64,000 nt of DNA, from assembly GCF_023016085.1 (NCBI RefSeq), contig NZ_JALKBF010000001.1, positions 1,302,001 to 1,366,000 on the forward strand, in the 5' to 3' direction. Within the stretch, counting starts at the first letter, position 1, and each line of letters opens with the position of its first letter. Below the pieces are notes generated by a model. It worked only from the letters and a program-made list of their open reading frames with translations. It searched no databases and was not told the origin of the DNA. Source of the stretch: Aliiroseovarius sp. F47248L. GTDB taxonomy: Bacteria; Pseudomonadota; Alphaproteobacteria; Rhodobacterales; Rhodobacteraceae. This document shows, one piece after another, positions 1-8,213 of this stretch. The position numbers were made by a program, and so were the translations under genes.

Positions 1-742
1 CGTGAATGATGTCACCGGGTTCGGCCGCACCGGGCCGCAACTTTTCAATGACGCTGGCATAGTTGCCATCGGGCACGAAACAAATATCCTGACTGTCCGG
101 CTTGTCGGCGACTTCAAGCCCGTATTTGCGGGCAAGCGCACGGGTTTCATCCTTGGTTTCCAGGTGGCCGAGTGGGAACCGCAGGTAATTCAACTGCTCT
201 GGCGTGGTCGAGAACAGGAAATAACTTTGATCGCGGGCGGGATCGGCTGCGCAGTGAAGTTCAGGCCCGGCTGTACCATCCACGCGTTGGATATAGTGTC
301 CCGTCGCCATGCAATCAGCGCCCAAATCGCGCGCGGTTTCAAGCAGGTCTTTGAACTTCACCCGCTCGTTACAACGGATGCAAGGCACAGGGGTGGCCCC
401 GCCCAGATAGCTGTCGGCAAACTCTTCGATCACGGCATCTTGGAAGATGTTTTCATAGTCGAGGACATAATGCGGAAACCCCATACTTTCAGCAACATGT
501 CGGGCGTCGTGAATGTCGATTCCGGCGCAGCACGCACCTTTCTTGGCCAAGGCCGCGCCGTGGTCATAAAGCTGCAAGGTCACACCGATCACGTCATAGC
601 CTTCTTCGGCCAGCATCGCAGCCACGACTGAACTGTCCACGCCACCCGACATCGCGACCACGACACGGGTCTCGGCGGGCGGTTTGGCGAATCCCAGCGA
701 ATTCACCACCGGAGCGTCTTGCATTTTCACGGCCGTGGACAT
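1..742 (-). CDS. mnmA: tRNA 2-thiouridine(34) synthase MnmA (partial, C-terminus beyond window)
   Basis: MnmA thiolates U34 of the Lys, Glu and Gln tRNAs with ATP and sulfur relayed as a persulfide. About 247 N-terminal residues are visible. The ATP-pyrophosphatase PP-loop SGGVDSS lies at residues 32-38. The conserved PCIRCN segment carries a catalytic-type Cys and is followed by VKFKDL, and an ATGHY motif lies further on, all typical of the family. The start at 742 is supported by AAAGGA about 8 nt upstream on the minus strand. The gene is divergent from sciP across a 125-bp spacer. The family is usually about 360-380 aa, so roughly the last third is missing because of the window edge and not because of damage. 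Confidence 0.93.
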   Translation of the reverse strand, partial: MSTAVKMQDAPVVNSLGFAKPPAETRVVVAMSGGVDSSVVAAMLAEEGYDVIGVTLQLYDHGAALAKKGACCAGIDIHDARHVAESMGFPHYVLDYENIFQDAVIEEFADSYLGGATPVPCIRCNERVKFKDLLETARDLGADCMATGHYIQRVDGTAGPELHCAADPARDQSYFLFSTTPEQLNYLRFPLGHLETKDETRALARKYGLEVADKPDSQDICFVPDGNYASVIEKLRPGAAEPGDIIH

Positions 743-867
743 GACCAAATCCTTTCGAGAAGAATGACGGAATATATGAAAATTCGAACGAACAACAAGG
801 GGCAGCTTCACGTCTCTTTAAGTGTACGGGGTGAAAATTGTCACAGACCAAGACGTGAGGGCTGAAT

Positions 868-1146
868 ATGTTTTTAAAAAAAGTAGAGGGGCCGCGCGCT
901 GTGACCCTACCGGATGGGTCAGTCATGACCCGCGCTGATCTGCCTCCCAAAACCACGCGGCGTTGGGTGGCCAGTCGCAAAGCAGCGGTTGTGCGGGGCG
1001 TGATGTCCGGGTTGATTTCCGAAAAAGACGCGCAAGAGCTTTATGCGTTGTCGGAAGAAGAATTGGCAGAGTGGATCAAGGCAGTTTCCGACCATGGTGA
1101 AGCGGCTTTGAAAGCGACATCGCTACAAAGGTATAGACAACCATAG
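868..1146 (+). CDS. sciP: SciP-type CtrA inhibitor (DUF1153)
   Basis: A 92-aa protein that matches the DUF1153/SciP family in length and sequence: the TLPDGS segment, then RRWVASRKAAVV, and a helical C-terminal half containing LSEEELAEWIKAV. In Caulobacter, SciP is a small helix-turn-helix protein that binds CtrA and represses CtrA-activated promoters late in the cell cycle. A GAGGG Shine-Dalgarno lies about 8 nt before the ATG. It sits directly upstream of ctrA on the same strand with a 99-bp spacer that carries a CtrA-type box. This is the arrangement expected if inhibitor and regulator are kept as one control module. Identification is firm; the regulatory role here is inferred from the family. 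Confidence 0.9.
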   Translation: MFLKKVEGPRAVTLPDGSVMTRADLPPKTTRRWVASRKAAVVRGVMSGLISEKDAQELYALSEEELAEWIKAVSDHGEAALKATSLQRYRQP

Positions 1147-1173
1147 ATTGTTTTCGCTAAAAGTTCTGCATGG

Positions 1174-1192
1174 GTAACGTGTGGTTAACCAT
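1174..1192 (+). promoter_or_regulatory. CtrA-type box upstream of ctrA
   Basis: GTAA at 1174-1177, seven bases, then TTAA at 1185-1188. This is one mismatch from the TTAA-N7-TTAA consensus. The downstream half continues as TTAACCAT (1185-1192), the extended half-site known for CtrA. It lies 54 bp before the ctrA ATG, a position suited to autoregulation. The motif is directly visible; binding is inferred. Confidence 0.65.
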
Positions 1193-1245
1193 TTCACGAG
1201 ATGCTGACTGCGAACTTTAGGACTTTTAAGCGGAGAACCCAAAAC

Positions 1246-1959
1246 ATGCGTATCCTTTTGGTGGAAGACGACCCGACCACATCGCGAAGCATCGAACTGA
1301 TGCTGACTCACGCCAATCTGAATGTCTATGCAACCGATCTGGGCGAAGAAGGGATCGATCTGGCCAAGCTCTATGACTATGACCTGATCCTTCTGGACCT
1401 TAACCTGCCGGACATGAACGGGCACGAAGTGCTGCGCCAGTTGCGCATGGCGCGGGTTGAAACACCCATCCTGATCCTGTCCGGTGCCGATGACACGGAA
1501 AACAAGATCAAGGGGTTTGGCTTCGGGGCAGACGACTACATGACAAAGCCGTTCCACCGCGAAGAACTGATCGCCCGCATTCATGCGATCATCCGCAGGT
1601 CAAAAGGCCATTCGCAATCGGTGATCAAGACGGGGCCAATTGCCGTCAATCTTGATGCAAAAACTGTCGATGTTGACGGGCGCACCGTTCATTTGACCGG
1701 AAAGGAATACCAGATGTTGGAACTTTTGTCGTTGCGCAAGGGCACAACCCTAACGAAAGAGATGTTTCTAAATCATCTTTACGGCGGGATGGATGAACCC
1801 GAATTGAAGATCATCGACGTGTTCATCTGTAAACTGCGCAAAAAACTGTCGACGGCGACTGGCGGCGACAGCCACATCGAAACCGTTTGGGGGCGCGGCT
1901 ATGTTCTGCGCGATCCTGAGCCTGCTGAACTGGACGCAAAGATCGCGATGGGCGCCTAA
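1246..1959 (+). CDS. ctrA: Cell cycle/motility response regulator CtrA
   Basis: OmpR-family response regulator of 237 aa. The receiver domain (about 1-120) has the acidic pair ED at 8-9, phospho-acceptor Asp51 in [11 protein letters not shown] and the conserved Lys in MTKPF. The winged-helix DNA-binding domain follows (about 130-225). The C-terminal [15 protein letters not shown] is characteristic of alphaproteobacterial CtrA. In Rhodobacterales, CtrA is usually non-essential and controls motility, gene-transfer-agent genes and related functions. The start at 1246 (MRILLVEDD) fits the family and has GGAG about 10 nt upstream; an in-frame upstream ATG at 1201 would add a non-homologous tail. 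It follows sciP and is convergent with psuG. Confidence 0.96.
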   Translation: MRILLVEDDPTTSRSIELMLTHANLNVYATDLGEEGIDLAKLYDYDLILLDLNLPDMNGHEVLRQLRMARVETPILILSGADDTENKIKGFGFGADDYMTKPFHREELIARIHAIIRRSKGHSQSVIKTGPIAVNLDAKTVDVDGRTVHLTGKEYQMLELLSLRKGTTLTKEMFLNHLYGGMDEPELKIIDVFICKLRKKLSTATGGDSHIETVWGRGYVLRDPEPAELDAKIAMGA

Positions 1960-1965
1960 GTCGGC

Positions 1966-1993
1966 ACCGATCCGCTTTGCGTGACGGATCGGT
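1966..1993. terminator. Hairpin between convergent ctrA and psuG
   Basis: A perfect 9-bp stem, ACCGATCCG (1966-1974) with CGGATCGGT (1985-1993), and a 10-nt loop. It lies between the ctrA stop and the psuG stop. Neither flank has a proper T-run, so it is a terminator-like or mRNA-end hairpin that could serve both strands. Confidence 0.5.
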
Positions 1994-2015
1994 AGCCTAT
2001 TAGGGAAAACTCTGG

Positions 2016-2924
2016 TCAGACCTTCAGTTCACTGGCAATGCGCGCAGCAAGGCGCGCATTGTTTTTGACAAGGGCAATATTTGCCACCAAGGATGCGCCA
2101 TCAGTTGCGTGAAAGATGCGATCCAACAGATATGGTGTTACGGATTTGGCCGCGACTCCTTCTGCGGCGGCGGCGGTCAAAGCCTCTTCGATCACCGGGG
2201 TGATCACCTCGGTCGGGATCTCATCCTCTGAAGGGATCGGGTTGGCGACGAAATGCCCACCCGCCAGGTTCATGCTTTGCCGCATTTTTATTGCGCGAGC
2301 GATTTGGGCTGGATCGTTCATCGACAAGGGAGCGGGCAGCCCGGAACTGCGCGACCAAAACGCCGGAAAGTCTGTTTGTCCAAAGGCAATGACCGGCACG
2401 CCGAGCGTTTCCAGAACTTCGAGCGTCTTTGGCAGGTCAAGGATGGCTTTTGCCCCAGCCCCAACAACCGTCACCGGTGTCTTGGCAAGCTCATGTAAAT
2501 CGGCGGAGATATCGAAGCTGTCTTCTGCACCACGATGCACGCCACCGATGCCTCCGGTCGCAAAAACCTCGATGCCTGCCAGATGCGCCGCAATCATCGT
2601 CGCGGCGACCGTCGTTGCGCCTGTGCCCCCGGTCGCGATGCACGCGGCCAGATCAGCGCGCGATAGCTTGGCCACATCCTGGGCCTGACCCAAAGCCTCA
2701 AGCTCGGCATCGGTCAGACCGATATGCAACTGTCCGTCAAGAATAGCGATGGTCGCTGGGACGGCACCATTTTCGCGGATGACGGCCTCAACCTCGCGCG
2801 CAGTCTCAACATTCTGTGGCCATGGCATACCATGCGTGATGATCGTGCTTTCCAGCGCGACGATGGGTTGGCCGGTGCTACGTGCCGTTTCGACTTCGGG
2901 CGAGAAATGCAGGTCTATGGTCAT
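2016..2924 (-). CDS. psuG: Pseudouridine-5'-phosphate glycosidase
   Basis: Cleaves pseudouridine 5'-phosphate to uracil and ribose 5-phosphate, breaking a C-glycosidic bond. The 302-aa length is normal for the family. The conserved VALESTIITHGMP block (Glu25 at the position of the catalytic Glu) is followed by VAKLSRADLA (Lys86, the Schiff-base-type lysine region) and ATGGTGATTVAATM. Later come the IGGVHRGAE and LPKTLEVLETLGVPV segments. Its ATG overlaps the stop of the upstream kinase psuK by 4 bp, so the two are translationally coupled: kinase first, glycosidase second. Together they degrade pseudouridine released from RNA turnover. Confidence 0.93.
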   Translation of the reverse strand: MTIDLHFSPEVETARSTGQPIVALESTIITHGMPWPQNVETAREVEAVIRENGAVPATIAILDGQLHIGLTDAELEALGQAQDVAKLSRADLAACIATGGTGATTVAATMIAAHLAGIEVFATGGIGGVHRGAEDSFDISADLHELAKTPVTVVGAGAKAILDLPKTLEVLETLGVPVIAFGQTDFPAFWSRSSGLPAPLSMNDPAQIARAIKMRQSMNLAGGHFVANPIPSEDEIPTEVITPVIEEALTAAAAEGVAAKSVTPYLLDRIFHATDGASLVANIALVKNNARLAARIASELKV

Positions 2925-3811
2925 GATACTTCTTCTCCGGATACATAATGGGCAGCGGTTTTCTGGGCGTGAGCCAGGGCTTCGATCCGGCTTTTGCCGG
3001 CCGTTTCGGCGGCGATATGGGCGGCCATGAAAGTATCGCCTGCGCCTGTTATGCGACGTACGCGCACAGCAGGGCAGGGGGTTTGGATAACATCTTCTGC
3101 TTTGCTGCCATCCGCGGCAAAACTGCCGCCATCCGTGACCAACACCCGGTTGGCACCTGCAGCAAGCAGCCCCTCGGCGGCCTCCAGCGCGTTGTCGAAT
3201 GCTCTGCCAGCCAGATATCCTGCCTCTTCACGGTTCAGATAGAGCGTGGCGCCGGGATGCGACATCAATGGCAACAAGCGGCGTGCTTTGCCGGGGCTGG
3301 CTGGAGCGATGCGTAAATCTGCCGCCGCAAAGCTGGGCCGTTTGGCAATGTCCGTCAGCAGAGGTGCCGTCAGATTGCCATCAAGCGCGATCAAACCCGC
3401 AAAAGGTGCGTCGGCTGAACCCAACGTGCCATCTTCCAATGGAATCAGGATTGCATCGCCGGCAGCTTCCAACGAATGGGCATCAGCCAGTGCAGAAACA
3501 AGTCCCTGTGGACCTTCAATGGCCATGTAGATATCCGTCGGCAGACCGGAGGGGCGGTAAACGTATGAGGTGATAATCCCGCGTGCGCCGCATTCGGCCA
3601 ACAATTCTTCACCTTCGGCGTCACGCCCGATGGCGGTCAAAATCGCGGGGCGCAGGTTGAACCGCTGCACCGTTTTGGCGATGTTCATCGCGACACCGCC
3701 GGGCAGGCGGGTGATGCGGCCGGGCTCGTCCGAGCCGATATCCATCGGCTGCTGTGTGCGCCCGATCACGTCCCACAAAACGGACCCGATGCAAAGAATA
3801 TCGTGCTTCAT
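2921..3811 (-). CDS. psuK: Pseudouridine kinase, PfkB family
   Basis: A ribokinase/PfkB-fold sugar kinase. It begins MKHDILCIGSVLWDVIG, has an RLPGGVAMNIAKTV substrate-binding segment and ends with the PfkB signature RRITGAGDTFMAAHIAA, whose Asp is the catalytic base. Context assigns the substrate: it overlaps psuG by 4 bp, and psuK-psuG is the standard pseudouridine salvage pair. AGGG lies 8 nt before the start chosen here. An ATG two codons upstream (3817) is possible but leaves almost no spacing, and further in-frame upstream codons look non-homologous. About 296 aa. The gene is divergent from rpsB. Confidence 0.85.
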   Translation of the reverse strand: MKHDILCIGSVLWDVIGRTQQPMDIGSDEPGRITRLPGGVAMNIAKTVQRFNLRPAILTAIGRDAEGEELLAECGARGIITSYVYRPSGLPTDIYMAIEGPQGLVSALADAHSLEAAGDAILIPLEDGTLGSADAPFAGLIALDGNLTAPLLTDIAKRPSFAAADLRIAPASPGKARRLLPLMSHPGATLYLNREEAGYLAGRAFDNALEAAEGLLAAGANRVLVTDGGSFAADGSKAEDVIQTPCPAVRVRRITGAGDTFMAAHIAAETAGKSRIEALAHAQKTAAHYVSGEEVS

Positions 3812-3922
3812 GTTCATATCCCTGTTCTGCCGAGGATTCCGAAGCGATACAAGAGTGGATGCGTCTTGCATCCGCATCACCCCATGCGCCAGCAAAATAT
3901 GGGCAAAACCTTTCTTTTGGGC

Positions 3923-3951
3923 TTGTCAGGGTTGGACCAGACGTCTATACG
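3923..3951 (+). promoter_or_regulatory. Sigma-70-type promoter of rpsB-tsf
   Basis: TTGTCA at 3923-3928, a 17-bp spacer, then TATACG at 3946-3951. With transcription starting near 3958, the rpsB leader would be about 160 nt, which is long for a simple untranslated region. Confidence 0.6.
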
Positions 3952-3957
3952 CCCCCC

Positions 3958-4121
3958 ATCAATCCACAGGCGGGGTTGGGCTGATGAGGGAGAAATCCTC
4001 GGACGTCCGCCGGTTGAGCCGGGGAATGACCAAATGATCCAAGCCGCGAAAGCGGTTTGATTGCAAGGACATGAACCGCTCGTATGGCCCCGTTAAGGTA
4101 GAAACCGGAAAGGAAAAGAAC
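3958..4121 (+). promoter_or_regulatory. Structured 5' leader of rpsB
   Basis: Untranslated stretch between the predicted start site and the rpsB ATG. It contains an 8-bp hairpin (one G-U pair) closed by a GAAA tetraloop: arms 4040-4047 and 4052-4059. A short CCGG/CCGG stem sits near 4009-4025. S2 autoregulates rpsB-tsf through its leader in several bacteria, so this may be the operator. No ORF of substance lies in it. The fold is seen by eye; the function is inferred. Confidence 0.45.
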
Positions 4122-4904
4122 ATGGCGCTGCCTGATTTTTCGCTGCGTCAGCTTTTGGAAGCTGGCGTTCACTTTGGTCACCAGACCCAACGCTGGAACC
4201 CCCGTATGGCTCCGTTCATCTATGGTGAACGCAATGGGATCCACATTTTTGACCTGACGCAAACCTTGCCGATGCTCGACGCCGCGCTGAACGCCGTGCG
4301 CGAGACCGTTGCCAAGGGTGGTCGTGTGCTGTTCGTCGGCACCAAGCGTCAAGCTGCTGGAGCAATTGCAGAAGCCGCTGAGAAGTCGGCCCAGTATTAT
4401 ATGAACCACCGTTGGCTGGGTGGCACGCTGACAAACTGGCAGACCGTATCGCAGTCGATCAACCGTCTGAAAGAATTTGACGAGAAACTTGCAAACGGCG
4501 CTGAAGGCCTGACCAAGAAAGAGCGTCTGGGCATGGAGCGCGAGCAGGCAAAACTGCAAGCCTCGCTGGGCGGTATCCGCGATATGGGTGGCGTGCCTGA
4601 TCTTCTGTTCGTCATCGACGTGAAAAAAGAAGCACTGGCGATCGCTGAAGCCAACAAGCTGGGCATCCCGGTTGTAGCTGTCGTCGACACCAACTGCCCG
4701 CCGGAAGGTGTGGATTACATCATTCCGGGCAATGACGATGCAGCGCGCGCAATTGCTCTGTATTGCGATCTGGTGTCGCGTTCGGCACTGGACGGTATGT
4801 CGGCACAGCTTGGTGCCGCTGGTGTTGATATCGGCGCAATGGAAGAAGCCCCGGCAGAAGAAGCTGTGGCTGAAGCTGCAGAAGAAGCTGCCCCGGCCGA
4901 ATAA
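4122..4904 (+). CDS. rpsB: 30S ribosomal protein S2
   Basis: S2 of the small subunit, 260 aa. It begins [20 protein letters not shown], the hallmark N-terminus, and contains the [11 protein letters not shown] and [14 protein letters not shown] blocks. The C-terminal tail from about residue 240 is Ala/Glu-rich, a common alphaproteobacterial extension. The start at 4122 has AGGAAA 5-10 nt upstream; the in-frame upstream ATG at 4071 has no family support. It is followed by tsf after 126 bp on the same strand, the nearly universal rpsB-tsf pair. Confidence 0.98.
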   Translation: MALPDFSLRQLLEAGVHFGHQTQRWNPRMAPFIYGERNGIHIFDLTQTLPMLDAALNAVRETVAKGGRVLFVGTKRQAAGAIAEAAEKSAQYYMNHRWLGGTLTNWQTVSQSINRLKEFDEKLANGAEGLTKKERLGMEREQAKLQASLGGIRDMGGVPDLLFVIDVKKEALAIAEANKLGIPVVAVVDTNCPPEGVDYIIPGNDDAARAIALYCDLVSRSALDGMSAQLGAAGVDIGAMEEAPAEEAVAEAAEEAAPAE

Positions 4905-5030
4905 CGACCGCACAAACGCGGGGCAGGGAGACTTGCCTCGCGTATCTGTCACAGAATTGATACGGGGCGCATGAATACAGGGCGGCATGTTAACGCGCCT
5001 GACACCCCCGACACACCAAGGAGCTGAGAT

Positions 5031-5906
5031 ATGGCAATCACTGCTGCACTCGTCAAAGAACTGCGCGAATCCACAGGCGTCGGCATGATGGACGCGAAAA
5101 AAGCACTGGTCGAAAACGATGGCGACATGGACGCCGCTGTCGACTGGCTACGCACCAAGGGCCTGGCAAAGGCCGCCAAGAAAGCTGGCCGCACGGCCGC
5201 AGAAGGACTGGTGGCTGTCGCCGTGTCTGGCGGTAAAGGCGTGGCCGTTGAAGTGAATTCGGAAACTGACTTCGTTGCAAAGAACGCAGAATTCCAACAG
5301 ATGGTTTCAGGGATCGCCAATGCTGCTCTGAACGCGGCTGATCTGGACGCGCTGAACGCGGCTGATCTGGGTGGCAAGTCTGTTGCCGATACGATCACCA
5401 ACAAGATCGCCACCATTGGTGAAAACATGTCACTGCGCCGCATGGCGTCGATCGAAGGTGAAAGCGTTGTTACTTATGTTCACAACGCTGCCGCTGATGG
5501 CATGGGCAAGATCGGCGTTCTGGTTGCGATGAATGGCGGCTCGGAAGAATTTGGACGTCAGGTTGCGATGCACATTGCTGCTGCCAACCCGCAAGCCCTG
5601 AACGAAGCCGAACTTGACGGTGCTGTTGTTGAGAAAGAACGCACGATCCTGACCGAGCAAGCGCGTGAAAGCGGCAAGCCCGAAAACATTATTGAGAACA
5701 TGATCAAAGGCCGCATGAAGAAATTCCTGGCCGAAGTGACCCTGCTGGGTCAGGACTTCGTGATCAACCCCGACCTGACCGTCGAAGCTGCCGCGAAAGA
5801 AGCCGGCGCCGAGATTGTCGGATATGTCCGCATGGAAGTGGGCGAAGGGATCGCAAAAGAAGAAGCCGATTTTGCTGCCGAAGTGGCCGCTGCCGTTCAA
5901 GGCTGA
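5031..5906 (+). CDS. tsf: Elongation factor Ts
   Basis: Nucleotide exchange factor that regenerates EF-Tu-GTP. The 291-aa protein has an N-terminal UBA-like domain with [16 protein letters not shown], the [12 protein letters not shown] core motif (about residues 75-86) and the C-terminal dimerisation region ending in the QDFVINP block. AAGGAG lies upstream of the ATG with normal spacing. It is cotranscribed with rpsB and ends just before a strong intrinsic terminator, so rpsB-tsf is a closed transcription unit here (pyrH is not adjacent). Confidence 0.98.
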   Translation: MAITAALVKELRESTGVGMMDAKKALVENDGDMDAAVDWLRTKGLAKAAKKAGRTAAEGLVAVAVSGGKGVAVEVNSETDFVAKNAEFQQMVSGIANAALNAADLDALNAADLGGKSVADTITNKIATIGENMSLRRMASIEGESVVTYVHNAAADGMGKIGVLVAMNGGSEEFGRQVAMHIAAANPQALNEAELDGAVVEKERTILTEQARESGKPENIIENMIKGRMKKFLAEVTLLGQDFVINPDLTVEAAAKEAGAEIVGYVRMEVGEGIAKEEADFAAEVAAAVQG

Positions 5907-5932
5907 TCGGGCCTGACCATTGGATTTGGACA

Positions 5933-5958
5933 GGGCCGGGCAACCGGCCCTTTTTTTT
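5933..5958 (+). terminator. Intrinsic terminator of rpsB-tsf
   Basis: A perfect 7-bp GC stem, GGGCCGG (5933-5939) with CCGGCCC (5944-5950), a GCAA tetraloop and eight consecutive T (5951-5958). It starts 26 bp after the tsf stop. Confidence 0.93.
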
Positions 5959-6003
5959 CGTCTGCAGATTGAGCATAGGTCTGATTGGATCGCCAAATGA
6001 ATT

Positions 6004-6139
6004 GCGGCGCCAACGGGAAGGTTGACGCCGCTAAGATTCACACGGGACATGTGTGTTTCTATGTCGATTTCCGGGTATTTAGGTTGCTGGTGTCTCAGGT
6101 AAGAATATTCCTTTGACACCAGCTCCCGGTTTCCCGGAA
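6004..6139. other. Non-coding region with three consecutive stem-loops (candidate structured RNA or operator array)
   Basis: The 5959-6356 gap holds no convincing gene. Its left part has three folds in a row. Hairpin 1: GCGGCGCCAAC (6004-6014) with GTTGACGCCGC (6021-6031), one mismatch in 11 bp. Hairpin 2: CACAC (6039-6043) with GTGTG (6051-6055). Structure 3: TTCCGGG (6069-6075) with CCCGGAA (6133-6139), enclosing GCTGGTGTC (6086-6094) with GACACCAGC (6115-6123). None is followed by a T-run, and I cannot assign a strand. From 6140 to 6356 I see nothing clear beyond a weak 6-bp hairpin near 6220-6240. Confidence 0.4.
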
Positions 6140-6356
6140 GAATGAGACGTTGTCTGAAATCGCAGTACGTCCACCCCTTCAAGTTCCAACGGCTTCAAAG
6201 CCACCACTCACGGAACAAGATCATTATGCCTCAAAATGATGCGAAATGGAAGTCAGGGTTTCCGTACCGTAAGGTCAATAAGACGTGATTATTTGTTCTC
6301 GGACGGTCGACAATTTAGGGATTTTACTGCGGATCAGTTCCTACATGCCGCTCTAA

Positions 6357-7112
6357 TCAACCATGAGGGGAGCGAATCTGATTCAGGTAGGAAATTTTGA
6401 GAATGGCCTGTGCAGTTGTGTCGACCCCAAGTTTCGACCGAGCGATTCGCAAATGCTTCTCAACTGTAGCGGCTGAAACGCCCATGATCGTCGCGATATC
6501 CTGATTGGTCTTGCCGGTGCCTACCCATTCCAAAACCTCACGTTGACGCGCAGACAGTTTCGCACGGTCCGTTTGTTGGGGCAGGGACATGATTTTCAGA
6601 TGCACTACATGGTTCAGTGTCTCGATGATATTCCCGTGCTCGTCCCAGATTTGATCGACCTGATCCTGAGTTAATCCGCTTCTCGCGGTCAAGGCCATCA
6701 ATGCGCGCGTTCGTCTAGAGGATTCTGGAAACGAGATCGTATAGCCCGCAGTCACATTCATTTGCCGGTTGATATCCCGGACCTGCAAACCTTTTTCCGA
6801 CAGTTTATCGACATTTTCATGCACCCAGGACCAACTGCATGCACCGCTGTTCTGCGAGGCCCATTCGATCATCGGTGAATGGCGATAGAGTTCGTCTTCG
6901 GTGTACAGACGCTCAACATACTCGCGCGGATGAGATGACAGGATCAGTGTATCTTCACGCGGGCCCAGAGATGTCGGTGTCGTGAAGTGAGTGCAGCCAT
7001 AGACCAGACGATCGAATTCAAATTCGTTCATGGCCTCACAATGAACATCCCAAAGCTCGGTGACGGACGTGCATTGGCACATACGTGCAACGTAATCGAG
7101 CTTGGGATCCAT
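6357..7112 (-). CDS. LuxR-family solo transcriptional regulator
   Basis: A 251-aa protein with an N-terminal autoinducer-binding-type domain (about 15-165) and a C-terminal LuxR/GerE helix-turn-helix (about 183-245: LSARQREVLEWVGTGKTNQDIA, then VSAATVEKHLRIARSKLGV). No luxI-type synthase is nearby, so it is a solo regulator. In the ligand pocket, the segment equivalent to the W-x3-Y...DP signature reads PREYVERL...RHSPM. The usual Trp and first Tyr are replaced, and the Asp that anchors the acyl-homoserine lactone amide is a Ser. GGAG lies 9 nt before the ATG. The ligand may be unusual or absent. The homologous family is common in roseobacters. Confidence 0.82.
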   Translation of the reverse strand: MDPKLDYVARMCQCTSVTELWDVHCEAMNEFEFDRLVYGCTHFTTPTSLGPREDTLILSSHPREYVERLYTEDELYRHSPMIEWASQNSGACSWSWVHENVDKLSEKGLQVRDINRQMNVTAGYTISFPESSRRTRALMALTARSGLTQDQVDQIWDEHGNIIETLNHVVHLKIMSLPQQTDRAKLSARQREVLEWVGTGKTNQDIATIMGVSAATVEKHLRIARSKLGVDTTAQAILKISYLNQIRSPHG

Positions 7113-7523
7113 TCAGACAGCTCCAGACATTTCAACGATGGTGTCATGCGGCGATGCCAAGCAGGTCGAGTGTCCAATTGGTGCCGACAATTCACGGCGC
7201 GGTGCGTCCAGAACGTGAAACGAAATCATCAATTAAATCCTTTTCTCGACCGTATTCTTTGCTTCTTTAGTAATAATTGTCGAGAAAAAACCTAAGGACA
7301 GGGCAACAACGGTGTTAATCCGTCGCATTTCAGCGAAACAACTGCACCAAGGCGAAGTTGCGACCGTGATTGTGACTGCCAGAAAAGCTTATTGGGCAGT
7401 AGTGAAACGCCCTTAGCGCTGTACATGAACAAGTTACAGGGTGTTGTTAACAAATACATACATCTGCATCAGATACAATTAACATAATACCGATTATACG
7501 CGAATGGTTAAGCGGAGTGTGCC
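7113..7523. other. Intergenic region upstream of luxR solo; contains a 10-bp inverted repeat
   Basis: A 411-bp, comparatively AT-rich gap between the luxR start and the 3' end of phoB, with no credible gene. The clear signal is a perfect inverted repeat: TTTTCTCGAC (7241-7250) and GTCGAGAAAA (7279-7288). Its half-site centres are 38 bp apart, about 130-175 bp upstream of the LuxR start. It could be an operator pair or a long-loop hairpin. The stretch 7430-7510 is AT-rich with TTAAC motifs, but they do not have CtrA-box spacing. Confidence 0.4.
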
Positions 7524-8213
7524 TTACCCCAATGCGTAGCCAGTGCCACGCACAGTTCGCAGCGGATCATCTCCACCCTGTCGACACAGCGCTTTGCGCA
7601 GCCGTCCGACATGTACATCAACAGTGCGAGTGTCGACATAGACATCGCGACCCCAAACACGGTCCAGCAATTGTTCGCGGCTCCAGACCCGTCCGGGCTT
7701 TTCCATCAAGGTGGACAGAAGACGAAATTCGGTTGGTCCCAGTTTTACCGTGGCCCCGGCCCTCGTCACCCGGTGGCTTTCGCCGTCCAGCAGGATGTCC
7801 TGATACTCCAAAAGCTGTCCGACCGCTGCCGGACGTGTGCGCCGCAGTTGGGTGCGGATGCGCGCCATCAATTCACTGACTGAAAACGGCTTCACCACAT
7901 AGTCATCTGCGCCGGTTTCTAGCCCGCGCACGCGGTCCACCTCTTCTGATCGGGCCGATAGCATGATCACAGGAATCGCGCGGGTTTCCTTGCGAGTTTT
8001 CAGGCGGCGGCAGATTTCGATGCCGGACACGCCGGGAAGCATCCAGTCCAGTAACACAAGGTCTGGCTTCACTTCTTCGATCAGGATCAATGCGTCGTCG
8101 CCGTTCTCCGCCATGGTGACATCATAGCCCTCTGCGCTCAGGTTGTAGCGCAGGATTTCCCGTTGGGCCGGTTCGTCTTCAACCAGCAAAACACAAGGTG
8201 CAGTGGCGCTCAT
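7524..8213 (-). CDS. phoB: Phosphate regulon response regulator PhoB
   Basis: OmpR-type response regulator of 229 aa. The receiver (about 6-122) has the acidic pair ED at 12-13, phospho-acceptor Asp56 in LLDWMLPG, and Lys in VVKPFS. The winged-helix domain (about 130-229) ends DPLRTVRGTGYALG, the PhoB-type C-terminus. It binds Pho boxes and activates phosphate-starvation genes. It is the last gene of the minus-strand phosphate operon and its start overlaps the phoU stop by 4 bp. The cognate kinase phoR is at the other end of the cluster. Confidence 0.95.
   Translation of the reverse strand: MSATAPCVLLVEDEPAQREILRYNLSAEGYDVTMAENGDDALILIEEVKPDLVLLDWMLPGVSGIEICRRLKTRKETRAIPVIMLSARSEEVDRVRGLETGADDYVVKPFSVSELMARIRTQLRRTRPAAVGQLLEYQDILLDGESHRVTRAGATVKLGPTEFRLLSTLMEKPGRVWSREQLLDRVWGRDVYVDTRTVDVHVGRLRKALCRQGGDDPLRTVRGTGYALG

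Noticed and set aside
5430..6182. Long minus-strand reading frame across tsf and its terminator
   Set aside because: It is antisense to tsf over most of its length, passes through the terminator and has no family pattern.
7430..7515. CtrA boxes from the TTAAC motifs upstream of phoB's 3' end
   Set aside because: The TTAA elements are not 7 bp apart in any pair, and no start codon is close.
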